A program made the position numbers and the translations under genes. From NCBI GenBank assembly GCA_025458025.1, contig JALOTF010000001.1:42241-106240 (forward strand): a stretch of 64,000 nt of DNA, in the 5' to 3' direction. How positions within the stretch are numbered: the first letter of the stretch is position 1; each line of letters starts with the position of its first letter. Shown piece by piece: positions 9,406 through 18,090 of the stretch. Source of the stretch: Beijerinckiaceae bacterium (lineage in GTDB: Bacteria; Pseudomonadota; Alphaproteobacteria; Rhizobiales; Beijerinckiaceae). Under the pieces are notes generated by a model. That model made no database searches. It saw only the letters and a list, made by a program, of their open reading frames with translations, and was not told the DNA's origin.

Positions 9406-9891
9406 TCAGACCGCCTTCGACAACGCCAATGGCGTAGTACCCGCCTTGCGATGCGTGATTCCGCCCCTGAGGTAGGTTTTCGGGCTCGCATTCTGGCCGA
9501 GTGTATCCGCAAGATCGCGCATCAGCCCTTCGGAAACCGTGCGCGCAGTTGAAACCACGGCCATGTTGAGGCTCATGAGCCGGGCGAAGGCTTCGTGCCT
9601 TTCCCTCAGGCTCGTGAGGCTCGCGGGCTGGAAGCGGCCAATCGCGATTGCATTCGATTTCAGCACCTCAAGGCAGCGCGTGTAACTTTGCGCAGCCTCG
9701 TTCTTGGCCATGGCCAGGGCGAGCGCCTCGCGCACGCGGCCGGCACGGAAGAACTCTGTTTCCTGAGCAATCAGCGGTTCCAGCGCATCCAGCGCGGTGA
9801 GCGCGGAGGAGACGAGCGTTTCCGCTTCATCCGGCCGGGTGACCTTGGGGCGCAGATCGGGGCGTTCAGCGGCCGGACCTTTGGGACGCAT
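9406..9891 (-). CDS. FlgN-like flagellar chaperone candidate
   Basis: 161 residues from the ATG at 9891, chosen because AGGAG lies about 10 nt upstream; the open frame continues to 9975 inside flgJ. The protein is almost entirely helical with heptad-like spacing (LVSSALTALDALEPLIAQET, then LSLNMAVVSTARTVSEGL), resembling small FlgN-type export chaperones for hook-associated proteins. It overlaps the end of the rod-binding gene by 26 bp, the usual place of an flgN-like gene after flgI-flgJ in this class. Sequence identity to well-studied FlgN is too low to judge by eye, so the name is tentative. Confidence 0.55.
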   Translation of the reverse strand: MRPKGPAAERPDLRPKVTRPDEAETLVSSALTALDALEPLIAQETEFFRAGRVREALALAMAKNEAAQSYTRCLEVLKSNAIAIGRFQPASLTSLRERHEAFARLMSLNMAVVSTARTVSEGLMRDLADTLGQNASPKTYLRGGITHRKAGTTPLALSKAV

Positions 9892-10216
9892 GGGCAGACA
9901 ACTCCTGGTGACGCAACATTTCACGATAGATCTGCGGGGCGAGGCCGACGCCGCCTTTCGCGGCAATCGTCTCACCGTACTTTTCGATCAGCATCCCGCG
10001 CCAGGCATCCTGGCCTGGGCCGGCACCCATCGGGCCTTCGCCCTCCACGCCCTCGAACATCGCGCCGAGCATGGTCTGGAAGAAGTTCGCCTCAAGGCCC
10101 TGGGCGGTTTCCCATGCCTTGCGGTTAACGGGGCCGCCCTTGGGCAGAAGACCGGCGGACTGGGCCTGCTGGATCTGGATGGCGTAATCGGGGTTCGAGC
10201 GCAGAGCGGTCATCAC
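9866..10216 (-). CDS. flgJ: rod-binding protein (FlgJ N-terminal domain)
   Basis: 116 residues covering only the rod-capping domain. The family core is visible as LEANFFQTMLGAMFEGVEGE followed by WRGMLIEKYGETIA and LAPQIYREML. The C-terminal muramidase domain of enterobacterial FlgJ is absent, as is common in alphaproteobacteria. The start overlaps the flgI stop by 4 bp (ATGA). The protein acts in the periplasm in rod assembly. Confidence 0.85.
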   Translation of the reverse strand: MMTALRSNPDYAIQIQQAQSAGLLPKGGPVNRKAWETAQGLEANFFQTMLGAMFEGVEGEGPMGAGPGQDAWRGMLIEKYGETIAAKGGVGLAPQIYREMLRHQELSAHASQRSGR

Positions 10217-11367
10217 ATCACCTCGATATCGGCCTGGAGGGCACCTGCCGCCTTGATGGCCTGCAGGATCGAGATCAGGTCACGCGGGCCCACACCGAGT
10301 GCGTTGAGGCCATCGACCAGTTCGCGGAGCGAGACGGAGTCCCGGACGATCGCGAGCTTCTTCTTGTCATCCGTATCCACCCGCACGCCGGTGCGCGGCA
10401 CCACCACGGTCTGCCCGCGGGAGAAGGGCTCGGGCTGCGAGACTTCCGGCTGTTCGGTGATGGTCACGGTCAGGTTGCCCTGCGCCACCGCCACCTGGCT
10501 CACGCGCACATCCTTGCCCATGACGATGATGCCCGAACGCTCGTCGATCATCACGCGAGCCTTCTGGTCGGGCTCGACGCGCAGCTGCTCGACCTCGGTC
10601 AGCAGGCGCACCATGTTGCCCGGAAACGCGCGCGGAACCTGCACGACCACCGTCGAGGGGTCGGTCGGCTCGGCCGTATCCGCGCCGAGGAAATCATTGA
10701 TCGCCGCCGCAATGCGCCGGGCCGTGGTGAGATCCGGATTGCGTAGGGCGAGACGCAGGTTCTGCAGCTTGTTGAGCTGGAAATCGACTTCGCGTTCGAT
10801 CAGCGCGCCATTGGCGATGCGACCCACGGTCGGCACACCGCGCGTGATGCGGGCAGCCTCGCCCTCGGCAGCGAAGCCGGAAATGGCGAGCGAGCCCTGC
10901 GCGACCGCATAGACCTCGCCATCCGCACCCAGAAGCGGGGTCGCGAGCAGCGTCGCGCCCTGCAAGGATTTCGCATCGCAGAGCGCGGAAACCGTCACAT
11001 CGAGGCGCGTGCCCTGCGTGGAAAAGGCGGGAAGGTTCGCCGTCACCATCACGGCCGCAATGTTCGCGGTGCGGATGTTCGCGCCGCGCGTGTTGACGCC
11101 CAAACGCTCCATCATCGCCTGCATGGATTGGCGGGTCATCGGGCAGTTGTTGAGCGTGTCGCCCGTGCCATTGAGACCGGTGACAAGACCGTATCCCACA
11201 AGCTGGTTCTCGCGCACGCCCTCAATGGCGGCGAGATCCTTGATGCGCGACATGGCCTTCGCATCGGGGGTGGCGGCGAGGGCGATACCGATGGCGGCAA
11301 GGCTCGCTGCCAGAACGATGTCGCGCAAGCCTCCCAGCCGCTCGATCAGTCCAGAGTTCATCCGCAT
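10213..11367 (-). CDS. flgI: flagellar P-ring protein
   Basis: 384 residues from the ATG at 11367, which has GAGGAG 8 nt upstream; the open frame reaches 11421 without a better site. A Sec signal peptide is visible (LAASLAAIGIALAATPDAKA). The mature part begins with the family block SRIKDLAAIEGVRENQLVGYG and contains GLVTGLNGTGDTL, ALCDAKSLQGATLLATPL and the C-terminal LVDGLNALGVGPRDLISILQ. FlgI forms the P ring around the flagellar rod in the periplasm. Length and motifs match the family fully, and it heads the flgI-flgJ-flgN-like unit. Confidence 0.96.
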   Translation of the reverse strand: MRMNSGLIERLGGLRDIVLAASLAAIGIALAATPDAKAMSRIKDLAAIEGVRENQLVGYGLVTGLNGTGDTLNNCPMTRQSMQAMMERLGVNTRGANIRTANIAAVMVTANLPAFSTQGTRLDVTVSALCDAKSLQGATLLATPLLGADGEVYAVAQGSLAISGFAAEGEAARITRGVPTVGRIANGALIEREVDFQLNKLQNLRLALRNPDLTTARRIAAAINDFLGADTAEPTDPSTVVVQVPRAFPGNMVRLLTEVEQLRVEPDQKARVMIDERSGIIVMGKDVRVSQVAVAQGNLTVTITEQPEVSQPEPFSRGQTVVVPRTGVRVDTDDKKKLAIVRDSVSLRELVDGLNALGVGPRDLISILQAIKAAGALQADIEVM

Positions 11368-11698
11368 GCCACTTGCTCCTCGTCGTGGCGGACTCCCGCT
11401 TCTTGCAGGTTCGGCCGTCACTCGTTCTCGAAATCGGGTGAACGCACGCGGGACATGAGACGTTCTGGTTCCTCACCTGCGAGTGGCGTGCCAAAGCAAA
11501 ATATTGGCTAAGTCTTTTGAAATAATCATGAAAATATTTTCACTTTTCCGGAGTTCTTCCGCCTTTGCCCGGCATTTTTCGCCCCATGCGGCAGATTTTT
11601 CCCCTCTCGGTTACCCTCGCTTAACCACCTTTCCCGCACAGTTCGTAAACCGACGAGGCCCGGGGGGAATCGGGGCTCGAAAAAGGGTTGGAAAGCCG
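11368..11698. other. divergent flgI/fliX intergenic region
   Basis: A 331-bp gene-free stretch between two divergent flagellar genes. It contains an AT-rich block around 11500-11545 with a perfect 14-bp palindrome (TGAAAATATTTTCA, 11529-11542). I looked for GG-N10-GC sigma-54 spacing and found none that fits. No convincing small gene is present. Confidence 0.5.
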
Positions 11699-12121
11699 AT
11701 GCGCATTGTCGACCAGAGGAATGTGAACGCGGTGTCATCCTCGCGCTCCGCTCGTGCGGGCGGGGGCGTGGGCGCACGATTCACCCTCGATTCCGGCGCG
11801 GCCACCACGAAGGCGGAGGGTGCTGCGCCTGCCGCAATTCTCGGCGGTCTCGAAGCGCTGATCGCCATCCAGTCCGAGGACACAACGAAGGAGCGTCGCC
11901 GGCGTGGCGTGCGCCGCGGGCAGAGCCTTCTTGATCTGCTCGACGAACTGAAGATCGCCTTGCTGTCCGGTTCGCTGACCCCCGAACTGCAGAATCGTCT
12001 CGCGATCGCGATGCGCGATGAAAGCTTCAGCGGCGACCCGCGACTCGACAGCATCCTTGAAAGCATCGACCTGCGCGCTGCCGTCGAACTCGCCAAATTG
12101 CGCAAAGCGCAGCGCGGCTGA
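11699..12121 (+). CDS. fliX: flagellar assembly regulator FliX
   Basis: 140 residues from the ATG at 11699, close to the roughly 140 residues of Caulobacter FliX; the open frame extends upstream to 11483 but that part lacks conservation. The C-terminal two thirds carry the family features: LGGLEALIAIQ, RRGQSLLDLLDELKIALLSG, and DPRLDSILESIDLRAAVELAK. FliX couples early basal-body assembly to FlbD-dependent, sigma-54 transcription of later flagellar genes. Its position divergent from flgI matches the arrangement known in Caulobacter. Confidence 0.88.
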   Translation: MRIVDQRNVNAVSSSRSARAGGGVGARFTLDSGAATTKAEGAAPAAILGGLEALIAIQSEDTTKERRRRGVRRGQSLLDLLDELKIALLSGSLTPELQNRLAIAMRDESFSGDPRLDSILESIDLRAAVELAKLRKAQRG

Positions 12122-12286
12122 TCGTTCCGTTTGCAACAAGTTGCGGCGTGCTGTCGCAGATTATCGCGCATGTAAGCGCTTTTCGCATGTTTCTGTGATA
12201 TCGGGCTGCGTCGTCATTGTTTCGTTGCGGCAGCCGCGTTATGTGCGGGCCCAAGTCGTCGCGTAGCTTGAGGGGAGACAATCGAG

Positions 12287-12772
12287 ATGGCGCGCAGGGT
12301 GGAAGAATCGACCGAAGCAGGCATCAGGAAGACCGGCGCCCAGATCCCGCCAGGCAAGATCGTCACGCTTGAGCATGGCTATCGCCCGTCTGATGACGAG
12401 CCTTTCATGAATGACCGGCAGCGCGAATATTTTCGCCGCAAGCTGATCGCCTGGAAGGACGAGATCATCCGTGACGCAGAACTGACGCTCACCGCCATGC
12501 AATCCGACACGGATGCGCATCCCGATCTCGTGGATCGTGCCTCCTCGGAAGGCGACCGCGCCATCGAACTCCGCGCGCGGGATCGTCAGCGCAAGCTCAT
12601 CGCCAAGATCGACGCGGCACTCGCTCGAATCGAGGACGGCTCCTACGGCTATTGCGAGGAAACCGGCGAGCCCATCACGCTTGCCCGCCTCGATGCCCGC
12701 CCCATCGCCACGCTCTCGATCGAGGCGCAGGAGCGCCATGAGCGGCGCGAGAAAATCTATCGGGACGATTGA
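12287..12772 (+). CDS. dksA: RNA polymerase-binding transcription factor DksA (single-cysteine form)
   Basis: 161 residues: a coiled-coil (about 45-120) followed by the globular C-terminal region GYCEETGEPITLARLDARP and ATLSIEAQERHERRE. DksA binds the RNA polymerase secondary channel with ppGpp to control rRNA and amino-acid promoters. Of the four zinc-ligand cysteines of E. coli DksA only one (in GYCEE) remains; the others are Tyr, Asp/Ala or Ile by alignment. This resembles zinc-independent DksA variants of alphaproteobacteria. The acidic coiled-coil tip is plausible (VDRASSEGDRA) but should be aligned before claiming conservation. Confidence 0.92.
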   Translation: MARRVEESTEAGIRKTGAQIPPGKIVTLEHGYRPSDDEPFMNDRQREYFRRKLIAWKDEIIRDAELTLTAMQSDTDAHPDLVDRASSEGDRAIELRARDRQRKLIAKIDAALARIEDGSYGYCEETGEPITLARLDARPIATLSIEAQERHERREKIYRDD

Positions 12773-12802
12773 TCATCGGGTTTTCCTGTCAAACATCATG
12801 CA

Positions 12803-12829
12803 CCCGCTCCCTCGCCGGAGCGGGTTTTT
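12803..12829 (+). terminator. intrinsic terminator after dksA
   Basis: Perfect 8-bp stem CCCGCTCC / GGAGCGGG (12803-12810 and 12817-12824) with a 6-nt loop and TTTTT. It lies 31 bp after the dksA stop and abuts the end of the convergent LysR gene. Confidence 0.9.
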
Positions 12830-13734
12830 CATGTCCGGCAGCCGCCAGCTTCGCATTCAAACAAAGCCCGGCTTGCCTGCACCTCCGCCACGATGAAATC
12901 CGCCACCGTGCGGATCCGCAGGCTCGCCTGCGTGTCGAGATGCGTCGCGAGCCAATAGGTGCGTCGGAAGGACAATTCCGGCAGAACCATCTTCAGAGCG
13001 GGGTTCTTCGCGGCGTGGTAATCATGCAGGATGCCGATGCCTGCACCGGCCTCCACTGCCGCATCCTGCCCCACGGCGCTGACGCATTCGAGGCGGCGAT
13101 AATCCGGCCCGAAGAGATCGGGCATGAAATTCAGTGCCGGGGAAAACAGCTGGTCCTGCACGTAAGTCACGAGTTGATGCGCCTTCAGTGCCTCGCGGCT
13201 CTCCGGTTCGCCATGTTCCGCGAGATATTCACGCGCGGCATAGAGGTGGAGGGTGTAATCCGTGAGTTTGCGGATCGCGAGCCGCCCGGCTTCCGGCCGA
13301 TCGATGGTGATCGCGATATCCGCCTCGCGCTTCGAAAGGGAAACCGCGCGCGGCACCGGCACGAGCTGGATCGTGAGGCCGGGATGGGCGCTGGCGAGTT
13401 TGCCGAGGCGCGGCGAAAGAAACAGCGTGCCAAAGCCATCGGGCGCGCCGATGCGCACCGTGCCGGAAACATCGAGCCCGGTTGCTGCGAGATCGGCTTG
13501 CGCCGAGAGCATCTCGGCTTCGATGCGTTCAGCCGAAGCAAGGAACCGTTCGCCCGCCGGGGTGGGCACGCAACCCGTGGTGCGCCGCTCGAACAGCGGC
13601 GAGCCCAGCGCCTTTTCCAGCGCACTCACGCGGCGCGCCACGGTCGCATGGTCGAGGCCCAATTGGCGCGCCGCTGCGAGAAACTGGCCGGAGCGCGCTA
13701 CGGCGAGGAAGATGCGCGCATTGTCCCAATCCAT
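12829..13734 (-). CDS. LysR-family transcriptional regulator
   Basis: 301 residues from the ATG at 13734 (MDWDNARIFLAVARSGQF); the open frame runs further upstream to 13884 but would overlap the divergent gene. The N-terminal winged HTH (residues 1-60) includes GLDHATVARRVSALEKALGS. The rest is the LysR effector-binding domain (GTVRIGAPDGFG and so on). It is divergent from a nitronate monooxygenase gene with 108 bp between starts, the classic LysR-target arrangement. The effector is unknown. It converges with dksA across the terminator at 12803-12829. Confidence 0.9.
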   Translation of the reverse strand: MDWDNARIFLAVARSGQFLAAARQLGLDHATVARRVSALEKALGSPLFERRTTGCVPTPAGERFLASAERIEAEMLSAQADLAATGLDVSGTVRIGAPDGFGTLFLSPRLGKLASAHPGLTIQLVPVPRAVSLSKREADIAITIDRPEAGRLAIRKLTDYTLHLYAAREYLAEHGEPESREALKAHQLVTYVQDQLFSPALNFMPDLFGPDYRRLECVSAVGQDAAVEAGAGIGILHDYHAAKNPALKMVLPELSFRRTYWLATHLDTQASLRIRTVADFIVAEVQASRALFECEAGGCRT

Positions 13735-13842
13735 GTGATGAGCCCAGAAATGCGGAACGCTTGCGCCTTTCTGCGCCTTGTTATGCGTGGATGCAAGTCG
13801 TAGGCTTCTCATCATAAGGCCGAAAAACGTGCCACGGGAGGG

Positions 13843-14922
13843 ATGCCGATGGTTTTGCAATCGCTCGCCATGCCCATCATTCAAGCGCCGATGCTGGGTG
13901 CTGCCGGCGAAGCGCTGACCCTCGCGGTGTCGCGCGCGGGCGGGCTTGGTTCGCTGGCGGCAGCCTCGATGACGCCCGCCACGCTAGCCGCAACGGTCGC
14001 GAAGCTGCGTAGCGAAACCGACAAGCCCTTCGCGATCAATCTCTTCGTCCTGCCGCCCACCGAGGCTGACCCTGCCGAGGTGCGCGATGCCATGGCGCGC
14101 CTCGCCCCGTGGCGCGAGCGCTATGGTCTGCCGACGCAGACCATCCCCAACCAATGGGCCGAACCGTTCGAGCCGCAATTCGCGGCGCTCGTGGAAGCCG
14201 CACCGCCGGCTGCATCCTTCACCTTCGGCATCCTCACGCGCGAGCAGGTTTCGGCGTTGAAATCGCGCGGAACTTTTGTTGTCGGCACCGCGACCACCGT
14301 GGGCGAGGCGAAAGCGTGGGAATCGGTTGGTGCGGATGCGATCTGTGCGCAGGGCTTCGAAGCTGGCGGGCATCGTGGCACCTTCCTGAAGGATGTCGGC
14401 GAGAGCCAGATCGGCACGCTCGCGCTGCTCTCGACCGTTCGCGAGGCCGTGAGCTTGCCCGTCATTGCGGCAGGCGGAATCACCGATGGCAAGGCCATCG
14501 CGGCAGCCCTCGCCATGGGGGCTGCTGCCGTGCAGATCGGTACGGCTTATCTCCTCTCGGAGGAGGCGAACACGACCGCGCCGTGGCGACGGGCCATTGC
14601 GGAGGTCGCGGATGATGCGACGCATCTCACGCGTGTGTTTTCCGGGCGTTATGCGCGCGGCATCGAGAACGATTTCATGCGGGAAATGCAATACCTCTCC
14701 GACGAAATCCCGGCTTATCCCATTCAAAACGCCCTGACGCAGGAATTGCGCGCGTCGGCTGCGAAAGCCGGCGATGCGCAGGCTCTCTCCCTCTGGGCGG
14801 GGCAGAGCGTGAAGCTCGCGCGTCCCGGTGCGGCAGCGGACATCACGCGTCAACTCTGGGCAGAATCGCAGAACGCCTTGCGCGAAACAGCACGTCGCTA
14901 TGCGGGAGAAGGATCAGCATGA
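13843..14922 (+). CDS. nitronate monooxygenase / 2-nitropropane dioxygenase family flavoprotein
   Basis: 359 residues forming an FMN-binding TIM barrel. Visible family blocks are MPIIQAPMLGAAGEALTLAV near the N-terminus, FGILTREQVSALKSRGTFVV, ICAQGFEAGGHRGTF (with the catalytic His) and PVIAAGGITDGKAIAAALAMGAAAVQIGTA (phosphate-binding segment). These enzymes oxidise alkyl nitronates such as propionate-3-nitronate to keto or semialdehyde products with O2. A GGGAGGG ribosome site precedes the ATG. The stop overlaps the GST gene start by 4 bp, and an MmsA gene follows; together they could handle a nitronate-derived semialdehyde, which is inference. Confidence 0.9.
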   Translation: MPMVLQSLAMPIIQAPMLGAAGEALTLAVSRAGGLGSLAAASMTPATLAATVAKLRSETDKPFAINLFVLPPTEADPAEVRDAMARLAPWRERYGLPTQTIPNQWAEPFEPQFAALVEAAPPAASFTFGILTREQVSALKSRGTFVVGTATTVGEAKAWESVGADAICAQGFEAGGHRGTFLKDVGESQIGTLALLSTVREAVSLPVIAAGGITDGKAIAAALAMGAAAVQIGTAYLLSEEANTTAPWRRAIAEVADDATHLTRVFSGRYARGIENDFMREMQYLSDEIPAYPIQNALTQELRASAAKAGDAQALSLWAGQSVKLARPGAAADITRQLWAESQNALRETARRYAGEGSA

Positions 14923-15545
14923 CGCTCAAGCTTTATTACGCCCCCGGAACCGTTGCGCTCGCCTGCCATATCGCGTTGGCCGAAGCCGGTGCGGATTATC
15001 AGGCGATCGCGCTGGATTTCAGCAAGCACGAGCAGCGCGGGGAGGCTTTCCTCGCGATCAACCCCAAGGGGCGCGTCCCGGCGCTGATCACGGATCGCGG
15101 GGTTCTCACCGAAACGCCGGCGATTCTCGCCTTCATCGCGCAGAGCTACCCCGCCGCGCGCCTCGCTCCGCTGGAAGACGTCTTTGCTTTCGCAGAGTTG
15201 CAATCCTTCACGGCCTATCTCTCCTCGACCGTGCATGTCGCGACTGCGCATGATCGTCGCGCCTCGCGCTGGGCGGATCAGGAGAGCTCCTTCGCCGACA
15301 TGCGCGCGAAGGTGCCGCAGAATGCCCGCGATTGCTGCCAGCTGATCAATGCCGAGTATTTCGACGGGCCGTGGGTGATGGGCGCGGATTATACCATCGC
15401 CGACCCCTATCTCTTCACCATCGTCGGCTGGCTCGGGCGCTATGGCATCGAGCTCAACGAATTCCCGAAAATCGCCGCGCATTGGCAGGCCATGCAGGCG
15501 CGCCCTGCTGTGCGCCGCGCGCTGGCCGAGCAGGCCCCGGCCTAA
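14919..15545 (+). CDS. glutathione S-transferase family protein
   Basis: 208 residues. The N-terminal thioredoxin-like domain begins KLYYAPGTVALACHIALAEA and has the cis-proline and glutathione-contact region NPKGRVPALITDRGVLTETP (about 50-70). The C-terminal all-helical domain contains GPWVMGADYTIADPYLF, the typical N-capping/ST motif. It is a cytosolic conjugation or detoxification enzyme; the substrate is unknown. The start overlaps the preceding nitronate monooxygenase by 4 bp, so the genes are translationally coupled. Confidence 0.92.
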   Translation: MTLKLYYAPGTVALACHIALAEAGADYQAIALDFSKHEQRGEAFLAINPKGRVPALITDRGVLTETPAILAFIAQSYPAARLAPLEDVFAFAELQSFTAYLSSTVHVATAHDRRASRWADQESSFADMRAKVPQNARDCCQLINAEYFDGPWVMGADYTIADPYLFTIVGWLGRYGIELNEFPKIAAHWQAMQARPAVRRALAEQAPA

Positions 15546-15565
15546 ACTTCAAACAGGAGCAGACC

Positions 15566-17062
15566 ATGATCACCTACGGACATTTCATCGGGGGCAAGCA
15601 TGTCCCCGGCACCTCTGGCCGCTTCGCCGATGTCTACCAGCCGATGGATGGCTCGGTGCGCGGCAAGGTGGCGCTCGCCTCGAAGGCGGAACTGCGCGCG
15701 GCGGTGGAAAACGCGATGGCCGCTCAGCCGGCCTGGGCCGCCACCAACCCGCAGCGGCGCATGCGCGTGATGATGAAGTTCATCGATCTGGTGGCGAAGT
15801 ATAACGATGAACTCGCCGATATTCTCGCGCGCGAGCATGGCAAGACCATCCCGGACGCCAAGGGCGACATCCAGCGCGGTGTGGAAGTGATCGAGGTCTG
15901 CCTCGGCGCGCCGCATATGCTCAAGGGCGAATACACCGATGGCGCCGGCCCGGGCATCGACATCTATTCCATGCGCCAGCCGCTCGGCGTGGTCGCGGGC
16001 ATCACCCCGTTCAACTTTCCGGCAATGATCCCGATGTGGAAGCTCGGCCCGGCTATTGTCTGCGGCAACGCGTTCATCCTGAAACCCTCCGAGCGTGACC
16101 CCGGCGTGCCGATGCGCCTCGCGGAAATTCTCATCGAGGCCGGCCTGCCGCCGGGCATCTGCAATGTCGTCAACGGCGACAAGGAGAGCGTGGACGCGAT
16201 CATCGATGATCCGGATATCAAGGCCATCGGCTTTGTGGGCTCGACCCCGATTGGCGAATACATCTATGGGCGCGGCTGCGCGAACGGCAAGCGCGTGCAG
16301 GCCTTCGGTGGTGCGAAGAACCACATGATCATCATGCCGGATGCCGACATGGATCAGGCGGTCGATGCGCTGATCGGCGCGGGCTATGGTGCGGCGGGCG
16401 AGCGATGCATGGCGATCTCGGTGGCCGTGCCTGTGGGCCAGAAGACGGCGGATGAACTCGTGAAGCGGCTCATTCCGCGCGTCGAGAACCTCAAGGTCGG
16501 CCCTTCCACCGATGGCACGGCTGATTTCGGCCCGCTGGTGACGCGCCAGCATCTCGAGCGCGTGAAGGGCTATGTCGATCTCGGCGTAACGGAAGGCGCG
16601 AAGCTCGTGGTCGATGGCCGCGGCTTCAAGATGCAGGGCTACGAGAACGGCTTTTATATGGGCGGCTGCCTTTTCGACCATGTGACGCCCGATATGCGCA
16701 TCTACAAGGAAGAGATCTTCGGCCCCGTGCTCTCAGTCGTGCGCGCGCAGGATTACGAGGCGGGCTTGAAGCTTGCGAACGACCATGAATACGGCAACGG
16801 CGTCGCAATCTTCACGCGCGATGGCGATGCGGCTCGGGATTTCGCGAGCCGCGTCAATGTCGGCATGGTCGGCGTGAACGTACCGATCCCGGTTCCGCTG
16901 GCCTATTACACCTTCGGCGGCTGGAAGCGTTCGGGCTTCGGCGATCTCAACCAGCACGGGCCGGATGCCTTCCGCTTCTACACCAAGACGAAGACCGTCA
17001 CCGGGCGCTGGCCTTCGGGCATCAAGCAGGGCGCGGATTTCGTGATCCCCACGATGCGCTGA
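15566..17062 (+). CDS. mmsA: CoA-acylating methylmalonate-semialdehyde dehydrogenase
   Basis: 498 residues from the ATG at 15566, the family's usual length, with AGGAG upstream; the open frame extends into the GST gene but that part is a shadow. Aldehyde dehydrogenase features: GVVAGITPFNFPAMIPMWK with the oxyanion Asn, FVGSTPIGEYIY for cofactor binding, and the catalytic Cys in GAAGERCMAISVAVPVG, a pattern specific to MmsA. It converts methylmalonate or malonate semialdehyde plus CoA and NAD to propionyl- or acetyl-CoA in valine, beta-alanine and inositol catabolism. It follows the GST gene by 20 bp, likely in one operon. Confidence 0.95.
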   Translation: MITYGHFIGGKHVPGTSGRFADVYQPMDGSVRGKVALASKAELRAAVENAMAAQPAWAATNPQRRMRVMMKFIDLVAKYNDELADILAREHGKTIPDAKGDIQRGVEVIEVCLGAPHMLKGEYTDGAGPGIDIYSMRQPLGVVAGITPFNFPAMIPMWKLGPAIVCGNAFILKPSERDPGVPMRLAEILIEAGLPPGICNVVNGDKESVDAIIDDPDIKAIGFVGSTPIGEYIYGRGCANGKRVQAFGGAKNHMIIMPDADMDQAVDALIGAGYGAAGERCMAISVAVPVGQKTADELVKRLIPRVENLKVGPSTDGTADFGPLVTRQHLERVKGYVDLGVTEGAKLVVDGRGFKMQGYENGFYMGGCLFDHVTPDMRIYKEEIFGPVLSVVRAQDYEAGLKLANDHEYGNGVAIFTRDGDAARDFASRVNVGMVGVNVPIPVPLAYYTFGGWKRSGFGDLNQHGPDAFRFYTKTKTVTGRWPSGIKQGADFVIPTMR

Positions 17063-17096
17063 GCCCGAATAAGCCGCATCGACAGGCGGGGCGAAG

Positions 17097-17966
17097 ATGT
17101 GCCAGTCTTCGCCTCGCATGCGGGGGCATCGGTTTTTTCTCTTTCTGGCGGCGCTGTTTCTGGTGGTGGGAACTGCCGGGGCAGCACCGCTTTGCGAAGG
17201 CGATGCCGGCCGCTGCACCCTCGCCAATGGCTTCTATTTCGCGGAAACGCCGGCGAACTGGAATGGCCGTGACAGGCTGCCCGTGCTGATCCATTTCCAT
17301 GGGTTTCGTGAGGTCGCGGCGGATGTGATCGCGCGCGAGGATATGCGCGAGATCGCGGGCAAGCTGGGCTTCGTGCTCGTCGTGCCGCAGGGCGAGGGGC
17401 AAACCTGGTCGCATCCCGGCTCACCCTCGCAATTGCGCGACGATCTCGCCTTCACGGAGAGCCTGCTGGCCGATCTGCGCCAGCGCCTGCCGGTGGACGA
17501 GAGCCGCCTCTGGGCCTCGGGTTTCAGCCAGGGGGCCTCGATAGTCTGGGCGATTGCCTGCGCGCGGCCCGGCCTTTTCCGCTTCCACCTGCCGATTTCC
17601 GGTGCCTTCTGGAAGCCCGAGCCGGAAAACTGCCCCGCCGGTGCGCGCGCCATCCGGCATATCCATGGCATCAATGATGTTACCTTCCCGCTGGAGGGGC
17701 GCCCCGTGCGTGGCGGCAAGTTCCATCAGGGGCGCATCCGGCATGCCCTTGATCTCGCGCGGAAACTCGATGCCTGCCGCCCGGCTGAGGAGGATGTCTC
17801 CAGCACCATTGGCGCACTCACCTGCCGTCGCGCCACGGGCTGCGAGCGCGGGGCCTATCTCGAATTCTGCCTGCATGCAGGTGGGCATGATTTCGATCCG
17901 AGCTGGCTGGAGGATGCTTTCCGTCTCGTTTCCGAGATGGGCGTGGAAAGCGCCCAAAGGCGTTAA
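17097..17966 (+). CDS. secreted alpha/beta hydrolase, PHB depolymerase/LpqC-type esterase family
   Basis: 289 residues with an N-terminal signal peptide (FFLFLAALFLVVGTAGAAP). The alpha/beta hydrolase pattern is visible: LPVLIHFHGF for the oxyanion region, LWASGFSQGASIVW with the nucleophile Ser in G-x-S-x-G, and AGGHDFDPSW for the likely catalytic His near the C-terminus. It resembles polyhydroxybutyrate depolymerase or feruloyl-esterase-like proteins, but the substrate cannot be told. A downstream ATG at 17118 is an alternative start that would shorten the n-region. Confidence 0.78.
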   Translation: MCQSSPRMRGHRFFLFLAALFLVVGTAGAAPLCEGDAGRCTLANGFYFAETPANWNGRDRLPVLIHFHGFREVAADVIAREDMREIAGKLGFVLVVPQGEGQTWSHPGSPSQLRDDLAFTESLLADLRQRLPVDESRLWASGFSQGASIVWAIACARPGLFRFHLPISGAFWKPEPENCPAGARAIRHIHGINDVTFPLEGRPVRGGKFHQGRIRHALDLARKLDACRPAEEDVSSTIGALTCRRATGCERGAYLEFCLHAGGHDFDPSWLEDAFRLVSEMGVESAQRR

Positions 17967-18090
17967 CGCCGCTTAACTTTTTTGCTGGTATGATCGTTCT
18001 CGCTGTCGTATCCTTTCTGCGCGGGACGACGAGCAGCTATGCATGCAACGAAAACCTGCAGCCGCTGATCGCGAACCGGGAGTGGGGAAC

